From the NCBI GenBank assembly GCA_032207245.1, contig CM063510.1, positions 165,971,574-166,035,573 on the forward strand: a stretch of DNA of 64,000 bases, read 5' to 3'. Shown here in pieces: positions 45,701 through 58,715 of this stretch. The notes under the pieces were generated by a model. The model made no database searches, was not told where the DNA came from, and saw only the letters and a list, made by a program, of their open reading frames with translations. Position numbers and translations under genes: made by a program. This DNA is from Pardosa pseudoannulata (Eukaryota > Arthropoda > Arachnida > Araneae > Lycosidae). Numbering within the stretch: the first letter of the stretch is position 1; every line of letters starts with the position of its first letter.

Positions 45701-48700
45701 AACTACTTTTATAAAGTCAAAGGAATTTTCTTTTCGTTTGAACAAGCACCACTAGGGTGAAAGTATGAATTATGCTCAAGTGGGTCCTCATAATTTAGAA
45801 GCAATGACCAAGCAGCCCATAGGCTTAGCCTGCCTCTCCCAGAGGGGTTGATTGAGAACTTGAAGGATATTGTGAATACGAAAATAAAAGTACTTAACCC
45901 CAGTCACCTTTTAACAAATATGGTGGATCTTACGCTGGCTTGGGCTCCAAACCTGCAACTCTCTAATTACAAGAATGTTGCCTTTGCCAATTGAGCAAAG
46001 GTGTCTAGACACAAAGGTGTTTTCTGTCTAGATCATGTTGTTGAATAAGGAGCAAAGTTTCAAGCACATAACCAGAGTCAGGAACACTTTTCTTTAGGTC
46101 ATCATACAACAAAAGCACAGTTAAAATTTAAATTTTAAAGAAATAGAGGGATTGGGTTTTTAAATGACATTTAAATGTTGTGGAAAAATGAAATTAATAC
46201 TCACGGGCTCCTCTGGCTCTTCTGACTCCTCTCGGATGCACTGCCGCTTCCGGAGGCTACCATCCTACAAAGAAAGATCAGATGAGTCTGAATTTATGTC
46301 AGTTTCTACAAATGAAATTGTTGAAAAACATTGATAACAAGTAACAATGAAAAAAATATAAACAATTGTAAATAAAGTTTTGGATTTGTAATTATCAAGG
46401 CTGTACTCAAAAAATAATTTTGGTATAGTCAGGGTATCTGCCAAAATAAAATTTTTCAAATCCATGACTTTTCATGACTTTCCCTGATCATTTTCCATGA
46501 CTTTAAAAAGCTTTCGTTAAAGTATATATGAATAAAATTTCTGATGTACATACAAATAAAATATATGCTTTTAGAGAAATTACAGGAATTTTATCATAAA
46601 AAAACTATAAACTTACTTTATAAGTGTTAATAAACTCACATACATAAAAATAAATTGGTTGTATCTACATACCTAAGTTTAATCATATAGCAATTTTTCA
46701 ATCAAAATGTTTCCAATTTGAATTCAGGGTACTTTGGTATTATCCAGGTGACCATGAATAATAGCCAAATATAACCCTATAATGTTTATATACAATATCT
46801 CTGGAGATAAACTTATATTTTGTGCAAAAATCTTAACTAATTTTTATTAAAAACTAATTATTATTATATTAATAAAATTTTAATCTACAATTTAAGAAAA
46901 AAAACCAGAATAATATACATTTACCCACCCATTAAGCTTTCTTGCTTTGAGTTTCCTTGGTGAAAAAATTTTACTTGGCAATAGGGTCGATAGGATAATA
47001 CATAAATACCAAACTCAGTAACTTCAGCCAAATGACAAGTAAAAATAGAATTAAACAATTCAATGCATTTTTTTTTTAATCGGTAGTTTAGCGGATCCAT
47101 GACTTTCCATGACTTTTACTCATTTTACTTGAAAAATCATGACTTTTCATGACAAAATTAATCCATTGTCTAAATCCATGATTTTCCATGACTTTCCCTG
47201 ACTTCCCAGGTGCACGGAAACCATGTATAGGTCTGACTCCAACTTATTAAAGATATAAATTTAAAATATTGTTAGAGTGTAAAGATTTAATTTTCTTATG
47301 AAAGTATTCATAGGCTGAAGAATATCACTATAATAATTGTCATACAGCATAACAATATATACAAACATTTTTTAATGACCAATGAAAATTTCACCTAGGT
47401 CACCCTCTGGGTATGGTGTTGGTAATTACTGTTTCAATTAAATATACCAAGAAAATTACTTAACCAAGAGTAGAAGCATAATAAAGGGAAAATGAATAAT
47501 GTAAATTGTTAAACCAAACAAATATTACTTTTAAGTACTGTACATAATCAAGATAAATAGCTACTCAAAAATTTGTAACCAGTAAACCTGAACTAGTGGT
47601 ATTCCGATTTATGTGCCAGCTCCATTTCATGGACTGGTTTTGGACGCATTGTGGAATATTTTGTGTTACACATTATGGAACTATTAAGAGATACAAACAA
47701 TTTCATTTACATCTAATTAATTTGATTCAGGCAAAGGATCAAGCAAATAAGTCCAAATAGCATAAGTTACTTGAGTAAATATATTAACTACATTATCTTA
47801 ACATTTGCCTTTAAACTTTATCAAACTTTATTTTATTTACTATATATATGCAATATTTTTAACCTAAAATTTTAACCATCATAAGTACCTATATCTTAAA
47901 ATTACTTTCAGGCAATTCTATCCCTTTCTGGCAACTTTGTTGAATATCTTTGTTTTTGCTGCTAATTTGACAGCTTCAAACTTCGAAACTTCCTGTTGCA
48001 TAAATGCTCTTTCTGTAGCATCAGTGCTTTAAATAACTCATCATGAGAAAACTTTGTTATCTGACAATTAAAACTTATAATTGGTTAGCCCAAACAATTA
48101 TAAAATTGAGATGTGTTTATTAGACAGAAGTCTGTGAGAGAAGTTGCTTCAATAAACTAGATTCATTTTGATCCTATCAATTTTCTTTGTTAAATTTTCA
48201 GTTGTTCAGTTTTCAGTTTTATTTGCCGTGGATGCACTTGATTCAAAATTCCCTTTGCAATGGGACAAATTACTCATTACATATATGTATATAACAGGTG
48301 AAGAGCATTAAAAGAAAAATACAAAAAACACCAATTTCAAGCTTTACAGCTTTATTCAAAGCAAGCTATTTTGTTTGCAAACAAGAAACTCAATCTATCA
48401 AATCCCAAGATTTAACTGCTTTCTCCTTGAACTTGGCACTCTTTTCCATTAAATAGTAATTTTACCTGCATATTCTTATGCCAAAGAGTTCACTTTTTTT
48501 ATTATTTATTTGTTTTTATTTCTAATATTTAAATTCCAAACGTGAGATATAGGTATAAACTCATAAATTAAAACCATAGCTTAAATTTATATTTTTTCGG
48601 TCTCCCTGCATAGGTTTATGTGGGATTAAGTTTATGAGAAACGTCTTCAAATGTATTTTGGTGCATTAATTATATATTAAATATGAATACAAGTTTCAGA

Positions 48701-50122
48701 AGACATGCCATATCCTTCGTGTTAATCGCTAAATTTTAGATACCACATTTCTGAAACACCTTTGTAATTATGCTAGTCGGATATGTTTTACAAGTTTTTA
48801 AATGATTAAAATATTAATTTTTTTTATTACTGAAATATTGCTGTATTTGTTTTAAATTATTTGATACTAACCTACAACTTTTTTCAGTTAATAAATGTTA
48901 TCACTTAAATCTATCACCAAGTGATGCTATATTCTTCACAGCATTTGGTATCACCAAGCAGTATTGTTTACTATAAGATTTAGCTTCTTCATTAACTTTC
49001 ATAAGATTTTACCATCAGTTAATGCCCCAATCCAGTACATAGTCAAGTTTACAAACTGAACAAAACATGTCATTTTTGGTGGCCATATTTAATAGACAAG
49101 AATGAGTCACCTGGCACCTTCAACTTGTGATGTAAGCAGTGGAATATTAATTGAGCCAATAAATATAAATTTTTATATAATATAATAATTGTACCTCAGC
49201 ATCCGAAGATGCACGCCTCTTTCGGCTGGCAGTGCTGGAGCTGTAAATAAAGAAAAACATCGATATCTAATGATTTTGTCAAATATAATATATTTAAGAT
49301 ATATAAGATATTATAAAAATATACTATAATTTCGCACATATAGTCTGCAGACTATCTGTGTTTAAAAAACAAATTTCTTCAACCGCAGACTATCTGCTGG
49401 TTGTTCATTGGTCAAATCATCAAAATTGGAAGAAGAGGAACAAAAGCAACATGCAAATGGCTGATGATGAAATGTAAACAAAAGCACGACTCATGAAATG
49501 CCAAGAAAACATCGTATTGTATTGGTAATAAACCATGAAAAACAATACAACCCATAGAGAAGAACAAATCAGTAGTAATAAGTACTGCAATCTTATATTG
49601 TGTCCTGGAGTATGGGAATATATCGATAGTCACTAATTACAGCTCCGATTGACAACACCTGAGTAGATGGGTTCAAGATCGAAGGTTGAGGGTCGAAGGT
49701 CATTTCACCTCGAGGATCACTGGTAAGAGTGTTTTGTTCTCAAAGTTTAATTTGCCGTAATATTGGTTATTCATTATGTCTTTAAAACATCATCGTAGTT
49801 TTACTGCTGATTTCAAGCTGAAATTAATTCAGAAGGTCGACAAGAAAGAAGTAAGAAATTGAAGCAAGCAAAAGAAAACATTCAAAAATATGAGAAGAAA
49901 GCTATCCAAAAAAATACAATGGCCTGCATTAGAAGACAATTTACATAGCTGGGTTCTCGAACAGAGAAATATAGGCTGTTTCTTCCATTAAAATTCGTCT
50001 CCGAGGCTATGGCAGAAGAAATGATTTCAAAATTTAAAGGTGGAATTGAGTCTAATCCAGACTTTTCAGCACTCTATACGATGGACTATATGATGGTGCA
50101 GACTAAACGTGTGAAATTATGG

Positions 50123-50155
<33 letters not shown>

Positions 50156-51874
50156 CAGTACAGTAAACTAAAATTAAATACTGAAGAAGAATTACAGTAA
50201 AATAGAGCATTTAATTATGAAGACAATATTCTTTAATATAAATTAAACTTTATACTATTCAATTAGTTAAATAATTGATGAAAAATAAAGACATTAGAAC
50301 TAAAATGTAAGCTTTAATAAAAAAAAATTCTGAAAAAGTTAAATGCTTCCAGGCTAAGACAAGACTATCAGGTGTGCACAGATGCAGTTGTCTACATTTT
50401 CAGTACTGCAGATGGAATGAATAATGAAATATGCTAACCAAAGTTTTCTTTTTCTTTTTTAATATTTTACTAGAAATATTTAGTTACAAAATATATTTTC
50501 CATTGTCGATTACTTTTGGTATCTCATAATAGTTGTCATAAAATTTCGTATAATGAATACTTATTGTATATTTTGCTAATTAAAAAAGGAATGATTTGGA
50601 ACATATAATTCTTTAAAAAGGAATTATAACTCAAGAAATTTCACAAATGTCAGATAAAAAAAATTTACAGAGATTTGTAATAAGATATATGTAAAAATTT
50701 AGAAACATCAGATATCTGAAGGACTGACAGATAAAAAGAGAAAGAAAAATGTAGTTTAAGGGAGTATTGTTACCTCTGTTTCAACGGATATATATTTCAT
50801 TAAACTAAATATAAATATATGATGTATATGTGTATTTAACTTTGATATTAATCAATTATATGAGATACTCATATAAACATAATAAGCTTCTATGAACTAG
50901 GCTAAACTATGAATCTACTAGAAATTCATATTAAAACAGGTAGCCAAATACTATCGTAAACATAGGCAATTAATAGTTCAGCACCATTCCTGTGTTTATT
51001 CATATCTGTATGTACACTAATACAATATATATTATATATATTAATATAACTAATAATAGTTCATATAATTCTTATGTATCTGTTATAAAGCTTCGCACAA
51101 CAGTACTTTGTTTATATGAAACAAATATACATATATATTAAATAGAACAGATAAATTATATAATTTTATATTATGTTGTATAATCTTTTCATAGTTTTTC
51201 TCATTTAAAAAATGGGTATTTCAATGGTACACAAAGATAATTCGATTAAAAAAATAAATTAAATAAAGGGGAGGAAGCGTTAGGTAAATAACGAAGCCTA
51301 AGAAATTTGTTTTGGAAAGCAACCTAGTTTTTAACACTAAACAGAAACAATAACAGTCTCAAACAGGAGTACCAACTGTGCTCCTACAGCCTTAAATTTG
51401 ATAGTTTTCATTTCCACCTCAACTAGGAACATCAAGATAGGGTCCTCACCTCGGTCTTGACCTCCCATTGCCCCTTAATGAATATCAGAGACTGTTAAAA
51501 GAAAATCAGAATTTACAATTCTGCTGCTAGAGCAAAATAAAAGATGACTCGAAAATTCTGCTTACTGAGATTATTACTGCAAAAAAAAGGGATTTTTTGA
51601 GCAAAGGAATACTTTTGTTTTCGAGCAGTCTGCCACAATTTACGAAAACAAATTACAGACTTGGAGCCCTATGGCACAAAAGTATCATTTTGGAGCTGTT
51701 CTGCCCCTGCATAAGGAGATGCTGCCACCTGGATGTACAGGAAATGAGAGAAGCGAAGCATGCACATGGGATTAATATCTTTTTATCTTTTTCTGCTTTA
51801 ATATGTTTAACTTCCTGTTGCTTGTAAATGTTAGTTCCTAATAAATATAATTAAAGCATCTAGCCTCTCTCTCT

Positions 51875-51926
<52 letters not shown>

Positions 51927-53721
51927 CACTATTATAAAAAAATGTTTAATATTTATATTGCTTAATATATTCTTATGCATTTGTACTACATTATAATAAT
52001 ATAATAATACTAGACAAACCAACAGACATTGTCCTGTTTTTAAGTTATAAATCCAAAAATTGTTAGTTTTAAAATAAATTATAAAACAGACCGTTCTGAT
52101 GGAAAAGTAAGGGGGGAAAAAATTTTAAATACTTGATGCCACCACACGTACAGTCATTATTGCTTAATATATTCTTATGCATTTTTACTACATTATAATA
52201 ATATAATAATACTAGACAAACCGGCAGACATTGTCCTGTTTTATTGTTGTAAATCCGAAAATTGTTAAATGTTTTAAAATAAATTATAAAATGGACCATT
52301 TTAATGGAAAAATAAGGGAAAAAATTAAAAAATACTTGGTGCCACCACATTTACAGTCATCAAAAGTGTATTTAGATTAAATTAAAATTCCCATATCACC
52401 TACACAGGGATTTGATCGCTCCTTGTACTGAAGTCTGTAGCACAGTCCACTGTGTTACAGATATGTTGGCATTGAAGGGTTTCAAGCATCATTATAATAA
52501 ACTCAATATGTATGCAAGTAATAAGATATATGTAAAAATTTAGAAACATCAGATATCTGAAGGACTGACAGATAAAAAAAGAAAGAAAAATGTAGTTTAA
52601 GGGAGTATTGTTACCTCTGTTTCAACGGATATATATTTCATTAAACTAAATATAAATATATGATGTATATGTGTATTTAACTTTGATATTAATCAATTAT
52701 ATGAGATACTCATATAAACATAATAAGCTTCTATGAACTAGGCTAAACTATGAATCTACTAGAAATTCATATTAAAACAGGGAGCCAAATACTATCGTAA
52801 ACATAGGCAATTAATAGTTCAGCACCATTCCAGTGTTTATTTAAATCTGTATGTACACTAATACAATATATATTATATATATTAATATAACTAATAATAG
52901 TTCACATAATTCTTATGTATCTGTTATAAAGCTTTGCACAACAGTACTTTGTTTATATGAAACAAATATACATATATATTAAATAGAACAGATAAATTAT
53001 ATAATTTTATATTATGTTGTATAATCTTTTCATAGTTTTCTCATTTAAAAAATGGTTATTTCAATGGTACACAAAGATAATTCGATTAAAAAAATAAATT
53101 AAATAAAGGGGAGGAAGCGTTAGGTAAATAACGGCTAAGAGCCTAAGAAATTTGTTTTGGAAAGCAACCTAGTTTTTAACACTAAACAGAAACACAATAA
53201 CAGTCTCAAACAGGAGTACCAACTGTGCTCCTACAGCCTTAAATTTGATAGTTTTCATTTCCACCTCAACTAGGAACATCAAGATAGGGTCCTCACCCCG
53301 GTCTTGACCTCCCATTGCCCCTTAATGAATATCAGAGACTGTTAAAAGAAAATCAGAATTTACAATTCTGCTGCTAGAGCAAAATAAAAGATGACTCGAA
53401 AATTCTGCTTACTGAGATTATTACTGCAAAAAAAAGGGATTTTTTGAGCAAAGGAATACTTTTGTTTTCGAGCAGTCTGCCACAATTTACGAAAACAAAT
53501 TACAGACTTGGAGCCCTATGGCACAAAAGTATCATTTTGGAGCTGTTCTGCCCCTGCATAAGGAGATGCTGCCACCTGGATGTACAGGAAATGAGAGAAG
53601 TGAAGCATGCACATGGGATTAATATCTTTTTATCTTTTTCTGCTTTAATATGTTTAACTTCCTGTTGCTTGTAAATGTTAGTCCCTAATAAATATAATTA
53701 AAGCATCTAGCCTCTCTCTCT

Positions 53722-53765
<44 letters not shown>

Positions 53766-56700
53766 CACTATTATAAAAAAATGTTTAATATTTATATTGC
53801 TTAATATATTCTTATGCATTTGTACTACATTATAATATAATAATACTAGACAAACCGACAGACATTGTCCTGTTTTAAAGTTATAAATCCAAAAATTGTT
53901 AGTTTTAAAATAAATTATAAAACAGACCGTTCTGATGGAAAAGTAAGGGGGGAAAAAATTTTAAATACTTGATGCCACCACACGTACAGTCATTATTGCT
54001 TAATATATTCTTATGCATTTTTACTACATTATAATAATATAATAATACTAGACAAACCGGCAGACATTGTCCTGTTTTATTGTTGTAAATCCGAAAATTG
54101 TTAAATGTTTTAAAATAAAATGGACCATTTTAATGGAAAAATAAGGGAAAAAATTAAAAAATACTTGGTGCCACCACATTTACAGTCATCAAAAGTGTAT
54201 TTAGATTAAATTAAAATTCCCATATCACCTACACAGGGATTTGATCGCTCCTTGTACTGAAGTCTGTAGCACAGTCCACTGTGTTACAGATATGTTGGCA
54301 TTGAAAGGTTTCAAGCATCATTATAATAAACTCAATATGTATGCAATTCTGAATATTTAATAAAAAATCATATTCTACCAGATCAAATTGTGAATCTAAA
54401 CCATTCTTGAATCAACTTAATTATATACACAAGATTTCATGAAAATCACTCCAGCTATTTCAGAGTTCTATTGAAAACACATACAGAAAAATTTAGTATG
54501 TAAAGATATGAAAAAAAAATAGCAACATACCTGGAGCTCCTGGAGGACTTAGGCCTGGCTGCTGGTGGGCTGGGGGCCTGAAAAAAAAAAGTTATATTTA
54601 TATGCAATTTAAAGTAAATATATTAGACAGATTGCACAAATTCAAAATGAAAACCATATCTTTAAACATTAGAATATATCTTTTCTACAAAAAAAAAAAA
54701 TTTTAATACACAAAGTTCCAAAATTATCAGCAAAAAGATTTACAAACTTAAAATTATAATTTAAATTACATGAAATGTTAAAATAAATTCTAAGACCACT
54801 GTTTCCTTTTGATTTAAAAACTTTTAAATTTTCACTTTAAATTACATGAAATGTTAAAATAAATAGTAAAATCATTGTTTAATTTTTATTTAATAAGTGT
54901 TAAAATATCAATTTAAATTACCTTTCTGGGCCTGGGTGCGTAGCTGGGGGCCACCTGAAAAAAAAGTTCTGTTTATATGCAATTTAAAATAAATATATTG
55001 AACAGACTCCAGAAACTCAGAATGAAAACCATATCTTTAAACGTTAGAATATATCATTTCTACAAAAAAAATTTAATTCACAAAGTTCCAAAATTATCAA
55101 TAAAAATATTTATAAACTTAAAATTTCAATTTCAATTACATAAAATGCTAAAATAAAATGCAAGATCATTTCCTTTTAAGGTTTGGATAGGCAAACCTTT
55201 TATAAAAGTGAGCATAGAAAGTACGGAAACATTTTGGCAGATCAAATATTATCTAATTATCAAAATTCTCCAATATTAAAATTCAATAAGTGCAAAAAGT
55301 ATACTTTGAAACTTATGTTATTGATAAAACGGCATTTCTTAGCTCACATTTAAAAGCAAAAAACTATTTTATGATTCCTTATCATGTGCGAAATGTACAA
55401 ATTTCAGGTGAAAAATTTTAACACATATAATTGTTTATTACTAGTTGCAAGGAACCAAAAATAAATAGCTTTAATTTTTTTTGCTATTATGCTCGAGAAA
55501 TTCCAGTATTCTTCATCAGGAAATGAAAACAAATATTTTTTTCAACACATATATGTTGACGTATGATAAGACCTTTAAGAGTTCCACTGTCTTTCAAACG
55601 ACTTATACATGTCTTGATTTTAAGTATGTTACTAAAGGAAACATTATTTTAAGCAGACAGAGCATCATTTTTAGTGATGATTTCTAAAAGTATTCAGATA
55701 AAAGTCATGTAGACACTAACCTTCGATTCTACCAATGCGTGTAAATGTTCAAAATTGGGGAGAAAAAAAAAATAAAACATTTATGTATTAAGAAAATTTT
55801 GCAATTGAACATTTTTTAAATTAAAAGTTAAGAAATAAATCTGGGCTACCTATCACACTGTTAAATGTCATATGACATTATTACTAGAATACTAATACAA
55901 CCAAAAAAACATAAAATTTAATATAAAATTAATAACTATACCTCCAGATCCTCCGATTCGCTGTTGGAGGAACTGTAAAACAAAACAGAGAAAAATGTCA
56001 AGATCTATACATGTTGCAAAATATAAAACATTGGGAATAAAACAGAAAAAATATATATACTGTATATTACCAAATACAACCCTATCCCTATTTAAGCCAA
56101 GAGCATGGGTGATTCTAAATAAAAAAAAAAGCTGCCCTCCCAGATTTTTAGAGGAGGGGCAAACTTAATAGTTTTGCTCCTTCAGATTTTTAAGGTTTTA
56201 TTCATAGATTAAATTTTTGATTCCACATTTTAATGAATGTTGAAGTTAATCTGTTTTTATTAGTGTGATTAAGACTTATTCCAATTACAGTTATCATCCT
56301 TTCCTGGGGCATTTTTAAAGTAAATATAAATATTCGAACTTGTAGTAGTTTAGCCCCTCCAAATGTTTTGGGTTTTATTCATACATTAAATTTTTGACAT
56401 TTTAATAGATGTTGAAGTTATTCTGTTTTTATTTGTATGCTTAAGACTTGTTCTAATTACAATTATCATCCATTCCTGGAAATCTTTAAAGCAAGTATGG
56501 GTATTCAAACTTGTAGATTTGCCCCTCCAGATTTTTAGAGCTTTATTCATATATTAAATTGTTAATTCAACGTTTTAATGAATGAAGTTAATCTGTTTTT
56601 ATTAGTCTGCTTAAGACTTATTCCAATTATAGTTATCGTCCTTTGGTGGGACATTTATCAAGCAAGTATAGGTATTCGAACTCGTAGGTTTGCCCCTCCA

Positions 56701-58058
56701 GATTTTTAGAGTTTTATTCATATATTAAATTGTTGATTCGACATTTTAATGAATGTTGAAGTTAATCTGTTTTTAATCTATTTTTATTAGTGTGCTGAAG
56801 TCTTATTCTAATTACTGTTATCCTTTCCTGAGGCATTTTTAAAGGAAGTATAGGCATTCGAACTTGTAGTTTTGCCACTCTAGATTTTTAGTATTTTATT
56901 CATATATTAAATTTTTTTATTTGACATTTTAACGAATGTTGAAATTAATCAGTTTTTATTAGTGTGTTGAAGACTTTTTCTAATTACGATTATCGTCCTT
57001 TCTTCAGACATTTTTAAAGCAAGTATTGCTATTCGAACTTGTAGATTTGCATCTCCAAATGTTTTGGGTTTTATTCACACATTGAATTTTTGACATTTTA
57101 GTGAATGTTGCATTTATTCTGTTTTTATTAGATGTTTAAGATTTATTCTAATTACAGTTATCCTCCTTTCCTGGGACATTTTTAAAGCAAGTATAAGAAT
57201 TCAAACTTGTAGTTTTTGCCCCTGTTGATTTTTAGGTTTTACTAATTTATTAAAGGAAGTATAAGTACTCTAATAACTGTATGCTTCTCGATTTTTTCAA
57301 GACCTTTTTTGAGGAATAAGTATATGCTACCAATAAAGGAATCAACAAGAAAACAAGTTTTTTTTAAAGCCGTAGTAAAGGGGATTGGTGCACCCCCCTC
57401 CCACCAAAATTTAAAAATTCTATAAGACCATGTCGTGGAAAGAAAATGAACCATATGTGCCTTCTGCTTGGCTACAGACAACAGTTTTCTTAGAAAAAGA
57501 CCGCTTTAGTCCACATTCAAACCAAACCAAACCCCAAATGTTCACCGAACTTTTAAAGTTTAATCTATGTTATTATTTCGAATAATTCTTATTATTAGTA
57601 TTATAATATATAAGAACTTCAGAATATACTGAAATCTTTGTTCCATTGGTGAATGAAATACTGGTGTTTAAACTTATTTGAAAAGTAAAACAATGCTTGC
57701 ATTTTAATGATAACGTGTGTTTGAAGAGGAGAAAGATCAAAAAGATAAAGAGGACAAAATATTTGATATGCATATGCAGTACTATGCTTTCAAGAAAATA
57801 AATTGTCTATATTTTTGGAAAAAATTGATTTGTATTTTAAATTGGAAAAACCAGCTTAATTCAGTTTTACTTAGTGGAATTTTCTTTTGCTTAGATATTT
57901 ATCAGGTAAAAAAAATGTATCGCTAAAAAATTCATGTACTACATCTGTTCTACAGATCCATATGCAATCCCATACAACCCCAACATAAGTCCCCACCCAC
58001 CCACACACTTTAGTTCTTTAAAATGCCTAAAAAATTTGTGTCTTGTACACAGGTATGA

Positions 58059-58137
<79 letters not shown>

Positions 58138-58684
58138 ATCTGTGTGAATGTATATATTTATTTATAAGTATGTCTAAATTCATATCTGTAAGTATATGCA
58201 TATATATATATATATATATACAAACACATGTATTTATGTGTACATACATACATACTTATATACAAGGCCGTAGGCAGGGGGAGGGATTTGGGAGACTGGT
58301 CCCCCCCCCTCGAAATTTTGAAAGACCATTTTGTAGATAGACAATGTCCCACGTTTGTGTGTGTATGTGTTTATCTGCCTAGCTGTTCGTGAACATGGAC
58401 TGTTATTCTCTTAGAAAAAAACACCAAGACCATAAAAGTCTTGCTCGGCCGCTGGCTGGAAATACAGCACTGTATTTCCAGCACTGTATTCCAGAAATAC
58501 AGTGCTTTCCCTTACATCAATTGAAATATCATAAACAAATAAAAATGTCTTTCTCCCTTGGTCCCCCTCCAAAAATAATTTCTGGCTACGGCACTGCTTA
58601 TATATATATAAATAAAAGCAAGGAAGACAGGGCCCTCAAGGGCTGTAGGTTCCTTTTAATACATACATATACATGTATGTGTGT

Positions 58685-58715
<31 letters not shown>

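Noticed and set aside
51597..53674. Duplicated 76-aa gene
   Set aside because: Opens with TTG, no early ATG, no recognisable domain; near-identity reflects the recent 1.84-kb duplication, not selection.
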